Shown here: positions 35,422-47,001 of the stretch, one piece after another
How positions within the stretch are numbered: position 1 is the first letter of the stretch
Layout of the letters: each line of letters opens with the position of its first letter
NCBI GenBank assembly: GCA_016647705.1
Contig: CM028335.1
Location: forward strand, 14,219,905-14,283,904
Direction of reading: 5' to 3'
DNA from: Eucommia ulmoides
Lineage: Eukaryota; Streptophyta; Magnoliopsida; Garryales; Eucommiaceae
DNA length: 64,000 nt
The notes under the pieces: model-generated
What the model saw: only the letters and a program-made list of their open reading frames with translations
The model's database searches: none
What the model was told of the DNA's origin: nothing
Position numbers and translations under genes: made by a program

Positions 35422-36144
35422 GGCCCCGTTTGGTAATCGTTTCCATTCTAGAAATTCCTATCACATTCCCAGATTTTTGGGATTCTGTTTGGGAATAGCG
35501 TTTGGTAATTTTTGTTTCCGTTTCCATTTCATTCCCATTTGAGAATTGTGCCCACTTTTTTCTTAAGAAATGAGAAACAAAAAAAACTTGTTTCTCATTA
35601 TTCCCATTCTATTCCCAAAACACACGGTCACTGTTCATCCGTCGACCGACCACCGTCCGCCGCCGCCGGCCACTGCCCGCCGGCGACCGCCGCCGGTTAC
35701 CGTCCGGCCTGAAAACTTTCCGTCCACTTCTGGTGCCCGCTGGCGACCGCCGCCGGTTACCGTCCGGCCTGAAAACTTTCCGTCCACTTCTGGCTGCCGG
35801 CCACTGTTACCCACCCGTTATCGTTGTCCGACCATCGTCGGCGCCGACGCCATTACCGTCCAACCGTCGCCGGCGCTGGAGCCACCGCCGTTTGGCCGTC
35901 GCCAGTACCGGAGCCACCGCCGTTGCCAGTGCCGGCTGGAGTACCGCCATCCGGCCAAAACAGAAAAAGAAAAAAAAAAGATTTTAGGATAAAATCATTA
36001 CCAAACACAATTCTCTTCCCAAAACAAAACAAAAAAAAAATTATCATTACCAAACACGATTCTACTCCCAAGAAGAAAACAAAATTCTCATCCCATCCCA
36101 TCCCACTGCTGGAATAAAAATAGAAGCAGTTACCAAACGCCGCC
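35422..36144. mobile_element. PIF/Harbinger-like non-autonomous element 2
   Basis: A 723-bp element with ends GGCCCCGTTTGGTAATCGTT and the reverse complement GGCGGCGTTTGGTAACTGCT, flanked by TAA (35419-35421 and 36145-36147). Its ends differ from element 1 after 'GTTTGGT', so it is a separate insertion only 21 bp away. The GC-rich middle (35630-35955) is built of CCGCCG-type repeats and includes an exact ~50-bp tandem duplication. No transposase. Confidence 0.75.
35681..35800. repeat. 60-bp GC-rich tandem duplication
   Basis: Two units with identical 'ggcgaccgccgccggttacc' and 'gaaaactttccgtccacttc' blocks start at 35681 and 35741. The unit length is a multiple of three, so frames stay open through it and spurious open frames are created. 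Confidence 0.9.
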
Positions 36145-36188
36145 TAAATATTTCAAAAATGATGGTTTGGTGAATAAAAAATGACGAC

Positions 36189-36193
36189 AAAAT
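36189..36193. repeat. Target-site duplication of chromovirus solo LTR copy 2, left
   Basis: AAAAT, matched by AAAAT at 45483-45487 at the other end of the LTR. Confidence 0.7.
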
Positions 36194-36319
36194 TGTCACA
36201 CCCCACCCTGGACACCCATCACCCTGGGGTCGGCGTGACGTCGACATGACATCACCTACACGCCAAAACAACTAGGAAACGACAAATGCATACATAAATA
36301 CACAATCACTAAATCATGA

Positions 36320-36323
<4 letters not shown>

Positions 36324-36385
<62 letters not shown>
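36324..36385. repeat. (TA)n microsatellite
   Basis: About 30 TA units inside solo LTR copy 2. Confidence 0.9.
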
Positions 36386-36389
<4 letters not shown>

Positions 36390-36713
36390 TCTCTAATTGG
36401 GGACACACCCGTCCCTACAAAATTATAAATACAATAAAGATAAAATAATCATGAACCTCTCATAGGTTCGCCTCAACCAGCACCTCCCAAAATACTCCCT
36501 CACTACTGCATCGCCGGACTCTACCTAGTGTCAGTAGGGGACTGACTCCTAACTACTGTACCTGCGAGTGTACTACCTTCTTAATAAAAATATTTTAGAT
36601 GGATCAAGCATAAAACATATAACATCATATATCAAATAAAAAAAGTCTCATAATATATAAATGTCTCATACCACAAGGAAAAACACATTTTTCCAGTCAC
36701 CACAGAATCGACG

Positions 36714-36714
<1 letters not shown>

Positions 36715-36755
<41 letters not shown>

Positions 36756-36756
36756 A
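36715..36756. repeat. (CT)n(AT)n microsatellite
   Basis: A CT run followed directly by an AT run inside solo LTR copy 2. Confidence 0.9.
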
Positions 36757-38509
36757 CACCCCAACTAAACAGTAAAAATAAACCAAAATAATTCAACTAA
36801 TTATATAGTATAATGAAATCAGAACATACCAATCCAGTATAAAAGAATATGTATAAATTTACTCATCCCAATCACCATATACGACAAAACATCATATACG
36901 ACGAAACACCACATACGACACCACATCACATCACACCACACCTCACCTCGGTTAGCCATGTGATCGTTTTAACCTCACGATCGGGAGTTGCAACAGTACC
37001 GTACCACCCGTAGGATTTGCCTTCCTAGCGGGACAAATAACCACTTGCCCGGACCACCCATCGGACATATCATAATATCAATAACCGCCTGTCGGACCAC
37101 CCATCGGACATGACATAACAACGCTCTGCCGTAGCAGATAATCAACGTTCTGCCGAAGCAGATAAATACTATGGCATCGTCAAATCAACAACATCATCAA
37201 ATCAATAACAACATCGTCAAACTACAAATCAATAACATCGACCTCTATCTCCAAAATCGATGCAATCCAAATATCATTTTTTTCACCCTCTTTTAAAACC
37301 AACTAGATTCCTCAAATCATTTCTTTCCACTTTCTTTAAAAATCAACGTAATCCACATTTCCAAAACACCCAAATCCGCTTGATCCATATAAGTTATAAA
37401 TTCGTTTAGTTTTTAAGTAAACACATTTTTTCATCATATATTTGAAAATAAATTTATAAGAAGACAGTACACTCACTTGGTGATCCGCTTCGAAAAGCTT
37501 TTACCGACTATACTCTACCGCTACTCCGTTGCCTGTGAACTTATTAGTGACAGGGGCTAAATTATATTTTAGGTAAAAATAACCTAATCATGCAAATGCA
37601 GACCCTACGTTCCGTATTTTCCTATTTCCCACTATTTATGAAAATTGTTATTCGATTAATTTCATTCCGTTAAAAATTTTACTACATAAAATTTAGTAAT
37701 ACGAAGGGTCCCAAATTTATTATTCCGGTTACTAAATTTTGATGTTAGAATTTAATTTAACAAGACTAAAATAAATTTAACGAAAAATGTTTCCCGTTCC
37801 GAATCGTTCACGGGTCGCGAGATGGATTTTGAATTTTATTGGGGTTATTTGTGTAATTTCTCCCCCTTTTTTTTCCTTCTCCTCTTCATCTTTCTTTTCC
37901 TTTTCTTCTTTTATTCTACTGCTCGTTCCTGTTTTCTGTTCGCTGAGCATCACCACCGTTCAATACCCTTACACCGCCGGCCACCAACCAACCAACCAAC
38001 CTCACACACACCTAACTGACGACCAACAACATATATACACCCACCATATACTAGCGCCCAACGACCAAATGATCGATCACACACACACACACACACGGTC
38101 GACGACACCCTCACACATATACACAATCGGAGAGCAACACCACACCCACACACGATGAACACATGCACAGCCCACACATCGGATAAACCTATCTACACCG
38201 TCGACGATAACACACACCTACCGAACAAACGGCACACACACAAAATCACACCATCAGACCGAACCACATTCCCACTCAATCGATCAAACCACATGCACAT
38301 ACATATAGTCGGGAAAAATAGAGCACACACACACCATGTCTGAACAGTACACACACACGTCCGATCCACTCCATACACTTACAGTAGCAACTGAACCACC
38401 CCCCCCCCCCCCACACATAACCGATTAGAATAACATCGACTACACATCGTCAGCTTGTACACACACACCTGACAACGACGACGCTACGATGGCAACGATC
38501 ACACACCCA

Positions 38510-38514
38510 CAACT
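38510..38514. repeat. Target-site duplication of copia element, left
   Basis: CAACT, matched exactly by 44893-44897. Confidence 0.85.
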
Positions 38515-39509
38515 TGTTGCTACAAAAATTAATAAAGAACGACTTTACCGAATTAGCTTGGGTTGAGTCGCGGACTGGGTTGCTCTATTTAAGACGTTTC
38601 GTGACTTTACCCAAGAAGCGTGCAAGCAGTATATTGGCCCCGTCATTCCTAGGATAAAACAATCCAGAAATCTTCTTTGTCTAGGATGTTCTTTGAACTG
38701 TAAAAGTCCCAAAAACCAAACAACCCCACACACTGTTCATAAAATGAACAAACTACTCAAAAATCGAAGAAACTGTTGAAACCGGAACAGTGAAGAAATA
38801 AATTGTTTCAGAACAGTTTTGGAACAGAACAGAATAGAACAGTTCTGAACAGATCGGAACACAGTGAACTATTTCGGAACAGTTTCAGAACAGAACATAA
38901 TAGTTCTGAATAGATCGGAACACAGTGAATTGTTTCGAAACAGTTACAAAAATGAAGAACAATTTCAGAAAAAATGAAGAATAGTTTAAGCAGAAGAAGA
39001 AACCCGAAGAATAGTTTCTGAATATTTTTGGTATCCCCTAACACAGAAGAAATCGTGGGTTTTTATAGATCAAAATAATCGACTGCCAAGTGGTTTGAAA
39101 ATGGGGAGAGATCTCAGGGATGTGGGAGCAAAAATTGTGGGAACATTTTTACCAAGTCAAAAAACCATTCTGAATTATTTTAATAATAAAAATAATTATT
39201 TTAAATAAATTTTATCTAAAAAAATTATATAAGTGCCACCTTATCACACGCACGACTAGACTTGGCACGGCACGACCAGACGGACGACGACGGTGGCGCG
39301 CGCGCGTGTAGTAAACCAGTAGGGATGTAGCTTTTTTCCTCTCCACAAAATGTGGGTACTCCTTGGGGCACACCCCAAGTGTCTCACATATCCCTTGATA
39401 TCCTCCTCAATACCTCTTCTCCCAACCAATGTGGGATAGAAAGAATAGAAGAAAAAACATTTGACACTTTCTATAACAAAAAACAATTTAAAATTCATTT
39501 GCTCCAACA
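38515..39509 (-). repeat. 3' LTR of Ty1/copia element
   Basis: 995 bp, TGTTGCTACAAAAATT...TTTGCTCCAACA on the plus strand; about 70 bp longer than the partner at 43967-44892 because a unit with 'gttctgaacagatcggaaca' is duplicated near 38840-38940. The two LTRs otherwise align throughout with scattered changes, so the insertion is not recent. Next to it (39510-39521) lies the polypurine tract, read AAGTGGGAGAT on the minus strand. Confidence 0.9.
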
Positions 39510-40072
39510 ATCTCCCACTTGAATTTTTAAAACAAATTTTTTTCATCGAGCAGTATAAAACAATATAAGATTGTGCATAAGCAAAGGTGTCTGTCGACTT
39601 GAACCTTTACATAGTGAAGATGATTTAGATTATACTAGAGTAACTCGTAGTTTTGAACTCTATCTCTAACAACATCACACACACAACCTTATCAGGGTGT
39701 AGTCCAAAAGTCCATGCTTTACGGTCATGCATGTATATCCCAGTATAGTGAATGCTCTAGAGAATTTGCCCAAAATTCCATAGGAAGCGGCCATACTTCC
39801 ACATTCACATAGGTGAGTCTATCAAGAGTACTCGTGTAGCTAGGTACTCCACTCTATATAAAGTATAGATCTCATTAAGAGTTAATAAAAAAAAACTCAA
39901 CCTTCTATCGTTTCAAGATGTCATACTTCAAATAACACATATTTGGAATAGAACTTAAAATTATTATTATAGCATGTTTTTCTTTATATTACTTCATGAG
40001 TTGTTATTACCCTTTGAACCTATTTCTTGGGATCTCCAGTCTATAGGTTGGGTTTCCCTCACAAGTGACTCG

Positions 40073-43000
40073 TCAATCCATGGGCTTGAGTCCCATTCAT
40101 TTTGAGGTTTTGTAAATCTTTTCTCGAGCTAATCCTTTCGTCAAATGATCGACTAAGTTATCATCAGACCGTACATAATCCACTCTCACAGCCCCTGTAG
40201 AGATATACTCCCTAATAGTGCTGTGTTTGCGAAGTATTTGTCATCTTTTTCCGTTATAATAACGGTTCTGAATCTTTGCAATAGTTGCGGTACTATCGCA
40301 ATGGATCAAGACAGTTGGAATTGGTCTCTCTCATAAAGGGGTATAAAAAAGTAGGCTCCTTAACCACCCTGCCTCCTCACTAGCCAAAGCTAGTGCAATC
40401 ATCTTAGACTCCATAGTAGATTGAGCCAAAATAGTCTGTTTCTTAGATTTCCAAGAAACAGCTCCACCAGCTATACTAAATATATAACCGCTAGTTGCCT
40501 TGGAGTCATCTGAAAGGGTGTTCCAATCAGCATCGCTATATCCTTCCAAAATAGCATGAAACTTCTGATAATGTAATCCAAGGTTCATCATTCTTTTTAG
40601 GTATCTCATGATCCTATCAATAGTATGTCAATGCTCAATGCTAGGTCTGCTTGTGAACCTGCATAGTAATCCTACAGCATACGCTATGTCGGGCCTAGTG
40701 CAATTAGTGGTATATCGAAGACTGCCTATGATGCTCACATACTCAGATTGTTTAACACCGTCACTGGTGTTCTTGAATAACTTCACACTAGAGTCATAAG
40801 GAGTACATGCTGGTTTATAATCAAAATAATTATATTTTTTTTGAAACTTCTCTATATAATAAAATTGATCCAAAGAAATTCCATGTTTAGACCTAATTAT
40901 TTTAATACCAAGAATTACATTTATTTCACCAAGATCTTTCATGTCAAAATTAGCACATAGCATGGTTTTCACATTATTCACAACATGAATATTAGAACCA
41001 AAAATCAGCAAGTCATCCACATAAAGACATATAATAGTGCGAACATCATTTTCAGATTTATAATAAATGCATTTGTCATTTTCATTTACTTTAAAACCAT
41101 GTGAAATGACTAGATTATCAAATTTCTCATACCATTGCTTAGGTGCTTGTTTCAAATCATAAAGAGATTTATCTAATTTGCATACTTTATTTTCTTGACC
41201 AGGAATAAAAAATCCTTCAGGTTAGTCTATATAAATCTCTTCTTCTAATTCACCATTTAAAAAAACAGTTTTAACATCCATTTGGTGCACAACAAAATCA
41301 TGAATAGCAGCAAGTGATAAAAGCACACGAATAGAAGTAATTCTAGAGACATGTGATAAGGTATCAAAGAAATCTACATTCTCTTTTTATCTAAACTCTT
41401 TGGCAACAAGACGAGCCTTATATTTATCAATGGTTCCATCGGGTTTTAATTTCTTCTTAAGAATCTATTTATATCCTATTGTTTTACAACTAGGAGGTAA
41501 ATCTACTAAATGTCAAGTTCTATTTGACTCGAGAGAGTCCATTTCATCATTTATGGCCTTTTGTCACAAATTAGCATCTATAGAGGACAATGTCTCTTGG
41601 AGGGTGTACGGATCCTCCTCTAAAGTGTATGCAAAGAAATCTGAACCATAATCCTTAGCAGTACGAGTTCGTTTACTTTTCCTAGGTTCAAATTCTAATT
41701 CATTATCAGGCTCGTTAATTCTAATGATAGACACATTATTAGATGTCGAACTCCTATTATTCTTCAAATTAAACGAAAATCTATGTTCATAAAAATCAGC
41801 ATCATTAGATTCAATAATAACATGATCATGCAAGTCGTAAAATCTATAAGTTTTGTTATTCATATCATAACCAATAAAAACACATTCATATACTCTACTA
41901 GCAAGTTTTCTCATTTTTGGATCAGGAATCCGAACATATGCCAAACACCCCCAAGTTTTAAAATAAGATAAATTTGGTTTTTTATTTTTGAAAACTTTAT
42001 ACAGTGAAATTTTACTATGCAATTTGGGAACACTATTAAGCACATAACAAACAGTCAATAAAATCTCACCCTACCAGTGAGAAGCAGTACTAGAGTTAAG
42101 CAAAATAGCAACTACAAATTCAACAAAAGTTCTGTTTTTCCTTTCTGCCTTACCATTCATTTCAGGAGAATATGGTGCAGTTCTTTCATGAATTATCCTA
42201 TGAGAATTATAAAATTCAATAAACATATCAGAATCATATTTGGTTCCTCTATCATTACGCAGCCTCTTAATTTTCTTATTGCACTGATTTTCAATCTCAG
42301 TCACAAATAATTTAAACATATCAAGTGCTTCACTTTTATTTTTCATGAGATAAATATAAGTAAAATAAGAACAATCATCTATGAATGTAATAAAATAGCG
42401 TTTACCATTCCTAGCAAGACACTATCAAATTCACAAATATCAGAATGTATCAAGTCAAGAGATCAGATTCTCTAATTACTGATTTATGAGGGGTTTTGGT
42501 AATTTTAACTTAACTACAAAATTCACACTTTTCAAAATCATTCAAAGACAATTTAGGAATTAGTCCTAAGTTGCTTAAGTTTTTAATAATGCGTTTGTTA
42601 ACGTGACAAAATCTTGCATGCCAAATATTAAAAGAACACAACATATAAGCAGAAGAAGAAATTTTATTAGCGTCAACATTCAGTTTGAACATTCCATCAG
42701 TTGCATAACCTTTCCCAACAAAAACATTATTTTTGGTTAAGGTGTACAAATCAGTCCCGATAGTTTGAGTGAACCCCCCCTTGTTAAGAAGATAGCCTGA
42801 AACCAAATTCTTTCTCATCTCTGGGGTATGCCAAATATCCTTAAGAATGATCGTCTTTCTAGTGGTAAACTTTAATTCCACGTCACCAGAACCAGCAACA
42901 ATAGTGGAGTGGAAATCACCCAGCAGCACTTTCTTATCTTCACTTTCAGAATAAGTTTTGAACATAGCAAGATCATAGTAGATATGGCGTGAAGCACCCG

Positions 43001-43928
43001 TGTCTACCCACCACCCTTTGGATCCACCAACTATGTTGATTTTAGAAATCATAACAATAAGTTGGTTCTCGGTAAGTTCGTCTGCGGAGCAGGACGACAT
43101 CTTTGTCGACAGTTCCGAGCCATATGGCCCTCCTTTCCACAGTTGAAGCAAGTAAACTGTTCAAAAGTGTTTCTTGAAGGGAGTTTCAACTTATTTTGAT
43201 TTTGATGCGCATTTCTGTTCTGGTTGTTGTGGTGGCGATTCTGATTCTGATTCTTCATATTTTTTCTTTTGGGTTTCAGAATTACAGATGATGATTTTTG
43301 GTGAGCATTGTTGGACACAACGAGCACTTCATCTTTCTGATCTTGTTTTTGGGCTTCCTCCTCAATCCGAAGGACGAGTGATCAAACTCTCTAAAGAAAA
43401 CTCTTTTGTTTTGTGCTTGAGAGTATTCTTAAAATCTTTCCAAGAAGGGGGTAATTTGTCAATTAAAACATCAACTTGAAATTGTTCATCAAGGGACATA
43501 CCTTCAACAATTATTTCATGAGCAATTTTCTGAAGTTCATGAGACTGAGATTCCACAGATTTGTCGTCGGTCATTTGATATTTTAGATACCGACTTACAA
43601 CATATTTATTCATTCCAGCCTCCTTAGTGTCGTATTTCTTTGAAAGAGTATCCCAAATTTCCTTGGTAGTTTTGTTAGAACAGTAATAATCATACAGATC
43701 ATCAGACACACCATTAAGAATAAAATTCTTACTACGAAAATTATTTTCAGCCCATGTCTTATCTTCCTGAATCTGGGCATCGGTAGGATCTTTCGGTAAA
43801 ACAGGTTTTTCAGTGGTACAAACATATGCTACTTTTTCGATAGTCAGAAAAAATAACATCTTCTGTCTCCATCTTTTAAAATGAAACCCTTCGAAACAAA
43901 AAGGCTTGTTGAGATCAACAACATACAT
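40073..43928 (-). pseudogene. Copia gag-pol, broken by stops and frameshifts
   Basis: Gag begins at the ATG at 43928 (MYVVDLNKPFCFEGFHFKRW) and continues to about 43362. A frame change leads to the CCHC zinc knuckle CFNCGKEGHMARNC (about 43155-43200). The protease motif WWVDTGASRHI is near 43000, and the integrase zinc region HARFCHVNKR...CEFC runs to about 42510. The integrase core follows with RNDRG and NGKAERKNRT (42346-42071), then its C-terminal region (42058-41564). The reverse transcriptase part has MDVKTVFLNGE, then an in-frame stop near 41223, and LYVDDLLIFGSN at about 41010. RNase H has YSDADW and STMES (40609-40331) and runs to about 40073. Breaks occur at each boundary, so no full polyprotein can be made. 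Confidence 0.88.
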
Positions 43929-43966
43929 TGTAGTAGATAATTAGTAGAAAATAATCGTCTTAAAAT

Positions 43967-44892
43967 TGTTGCTGCATAAATTAATAAAGAAGGAGTTTAC
44001 CGAATTAGCTTGGGTTGAGTCGCCGATTAGGTTGCTTTCTTTAAGACGTTTTGCGGCTCTGCCTAAGAAACGTATAAGTAGTATATTAACCCCGTCGTCC
44101 CTAGGATAAAACAACCCAGAAATCTTCTCTGTCTAAGATGTTCTTTGCACTGTAGAAGTTCTGAAAATCAAACACCCCCACACACTATTCGTAAAACGAA
44201 CAAACTACTCGAAAATCGAAGAAACTGTTGAAATCGGAACAGTGAAGAAATAAACTGTTTCAAAATAGTTTCAGAATAAAACAGTTCTGAACAGATCGAA
44301 ACACAGTGAACTATTTCGGAACAGTTTTGAAAACGAAGAACAATTTCAGAAAAAATGAAGAATAGTTTAAGCAGAAGAAGAAACCCGAAGAACAGTTTTT
44401 GAACGTTTTTGGTATCCCCTAACACAGAAGAAATCGTGGATTTTTATAGACTAAAATAGTCGACTGCCAAGTGGTTCGAAAATGGGGGAGAGATCTTAGG
44501 GATGTGGGAGCAAAAATCGTGGGAATGTTTTTACCAAGTCAAAAAAACCGTTCTGAATTATTTTAATAATAAAAATAATTATGTTAAATAAATTTTATCT
44601 AAAAAAATTATATAAGTGCCACCTCATCATATGCACGACTCGACTCGACTTGGCACGATCGGACGGATGGCGACGGCGACACATGCGTGTGTGGTAAACC
44701 AGTAGGGATATAGCTCATCTCCCCTCCACAAAATATGGGTACCCCTTGGGGCACACCCCATGTGTCTCACATACTCCTAGATATTTTCCTCAATACCTCT
44801 TCTTCCAACCAATGTGGGATAGAAGGAATAGAAGGAAAAACATTTGACACTTTTTATAACAAAAAACAATTTAAAATTCATTTGCTCCAACA
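43967..44892 (-). repeat. 5' LTR of Ty1/copia element
   Basis: 926 bp, TGTTGCTGCATAAATT...TTTGCTCCAACA on the plus strand. On the minus strand a TATAAAAAT box (about 44455-44447) lies in the promoter position, so transcription would start near 44.42 kb and run towards gag. Confidence 0.9.
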
Positions 44893-44897
44893 CAACT
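44893..44897. repeat. Target-site duplication of copia element, right
   Basis: CAACT, identical to 38510-38514. Confidence 0.85.
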
Positions 44898-44998
44898 CAA
44901 GTTGAACGATGGATTGAACGCCGGACAAAACGCACACCCACACAAATCAGACTGAATGGACGACCACCACCCACGCCGGACTACACCCTACTGCCAGC

Positions 44999-45000
<2 letters not shown>

Positions 45001-45033
<33 letters not shown>
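45001..45033. repeat. (CT)n microsatellite
   Basis: About 16 CT units in the 5' part of solo LTR copy 2. Confidence 0.9.
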
Positions 45034-45038
<5 letters not shown>

Positions 45039-45482
45039 ATTTTCTCATTTCTTCTTTTTAGGATTTTCTGATCTCAACTCTGGATGGATGTTTATATATG
45101 CATGGTTTTAGTGGAATAAAATTTATCCTTCGTGAGTCACGTCGATCTTTCCCTCTCTCTTCGTTTCTTCTGGACTCTTCTCCTTTGCTTCGTATGTGTA
45201 TGAATGGATGTATATGTATATACACAATTAGGGGGGGGGGGAATGCTCACATCACTACCCATTTGTCGGTATTGTTTTATTTTTCTTAAATTACACTAAC
45301 CTCCCCCCAAATTTCCCTTTAGGTTATTATTTAAACCCTTCTCAAAATTCAATATTCTTAAAATTTCAAATTCACCCCCTAATTTTTTTTTTCGAATTGA
45401 AAATAACACATTTTACCCCTTTATTTTCTAAATATTTTAAAATGCAACTAAAATGATGTACGTGCGAAATTGGGGTGTTACA

Positions 45483-45487
45483 AAAAT
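45483..45487. repeat. Target-site duplication of chromovirus solo LTR copy 2, right
   Basis: AAAAT, matching 36189-36193. Confidence 0.7.
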
Positions 45488-46993
45488 AGTCGATATTTGT
45501 ACTCATGTATTGTACAATTCTCATTTTCGACGTGATAGTCGAGAAAAATGAGATCTCCGATTGATAATAAGTATAAAGAGTTTATAAATATATCCAAACT
45601 ATTTTATAAGGTGTTTTAATATTAAAATAATAACAAAAAATATTTAAATATATATATCACGAAGATAATTTAAACAAAAATCTATATAAGTATTCAGTGA
45701 CAAAAGGTAACATGTATGTAATGTACTTTGAATTTATAATATTTTTAAAATATTTTTTTTTAAATAAAAGTAGAGATATTAAAATATCTACATTTTTTTC
45801 TAATTAAAACTATTTCAATTGAAAAGTCAAAATCTAAATTTAACGGCAAAAAAAAAAAAGTTATTTTAAATTAAATACATGTATTTGTATTTATGGTGTT
45901 ACATATTTTTAATAATTCTTTATATTTTCTACTTTTATAGACATAGTGGGAGTATTTTTTTTTTTTTTTTACACCCAATGAGACTATATATCTAGTGTTT
46001 TTTTTTTCTTTTCAAAAAGTAAAATTTAGAGGTATACTTTCTTACAAAAATATTAAACAAAAAGATTGTTTATGCATATATTTAATTATTTACAATATAT
46101 AGATATGTTAAATGATTTTTCTCTCAAAATTTGAAAAAGTGTACCTTCAAGGAAATATTGATTTTGTTTTAAAATTTTCAACACTTCAATAATTTTACCT
46201 GTACAAATGAATAATAAACTAAACATTCTCTTATATAAGGGTAAATATATAGAGGTTAAATGATTTTCTTTAAAAATTAAAAAAATAAAAATAAAAAATC
46301 TTTAAGGACAAGTTGATTTTGTTTTCAAATTTTGTATTTTTTTTTAGTAATTTTATTTATGCAAATGAATAGAAAGTTGATTCTTCTCTTATATAAAAGT
46401 ATTAAAATTTGAAAAAGTGTGCTTTAAAAGATAAGTTGATTTTTTTATTTTTTTTTTAAATTTTGCAGGCATTTTGGTAATTTTAATTATACAAATGACT
46501 AATAAACTAAATATTCCCTTATATAAGGCTATATATATATGTCGATAAAACTATTTCAATTGAAAAGATAAAATTTAAATCTCATGACCAAAATAAATTA
46601 CTTTTAATTGGATATATATATATTATATTTATGATATTACATATTTTTCATAATTCTTTATACTTTTTATATTTCTATATATAATTTAAGTATTATTTTA
46701 TTTTATTTTTTTACCAAATGAGATTATTTAGTTTTTTTCCCTTAAAAAGTACAATTTAGAAGCCTAATTTTTAAATAAAATATTAAACAACTTTTAGGCA
46801 TATATTTAATTATTTCTAATATGTGTGTGTGCGCGCACGCATTAAATGATTTTTCCTTAAACATTTGAAAAAATATGCGTTAAAAGATAAGTTAATTTTG
46901 CTTTTAAAATTTTAAAGGATAATTTGGTAATTTTACATCAAAGGAATAATAAACTAGAGTTTTCCTTATATAATAGTATAAATATAGATATAG

Positions 46994-47001
46994 ATTATAA
47001 T
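46994..47001. repeat. 8-bp target-site duplication of hAT element, left
   Basis: ATTATAAT, exactly repeated at 51925-51932. Confidence 0.85.

Larger units (their letters stand above)
38515..44892 (-). mobile_element. Ty1/copia LTR retrotransposon, complete in structure, coding region decayed
   Basis: A 6,378-bp element inserted on the minus strand in solo LTR copy 2. It has two LTRs (43967-44892 and 38515-39509), an exact 5-bp target duplication CAACT and a polypurine tract beside the 3' LTR. Between them lies one gag-pol region in copia order: gag, protease, integrase, reverse transcriptase, RNase H. Stops and frame changes break the region, so the copy is dead or needs help in trans. The leader between the 5' LTR and the gag start is only about 38 nt and lacks the usual initiator-tRNA-type primer site. 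Confidence 0.92.
36194..45482 (-). mobile_element. Chromovirus (Tekay/Del-type) solo LTR, copy 2, split by a copia element
   Basis: Read on the minus strand the LTR starts TGTAACACCCCAATTTCGC at 45482 and ends GGGTGGGGTGTGACA at 36194. Five-base flanks AAAAT match exactly. Without the nested copia element and its duplication (38515-44897) the LTR is about 2.9 kb. It shares with copies 1 and 3 the 'gatcgttttaacctcacgat' motif (36962), 'agacagtacactcac' (37465) and an AC-rich block (38000-38510). No primer site, interior or second LTR is attached, hence a solo LTR left by recombination. Confidence 0.82.
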
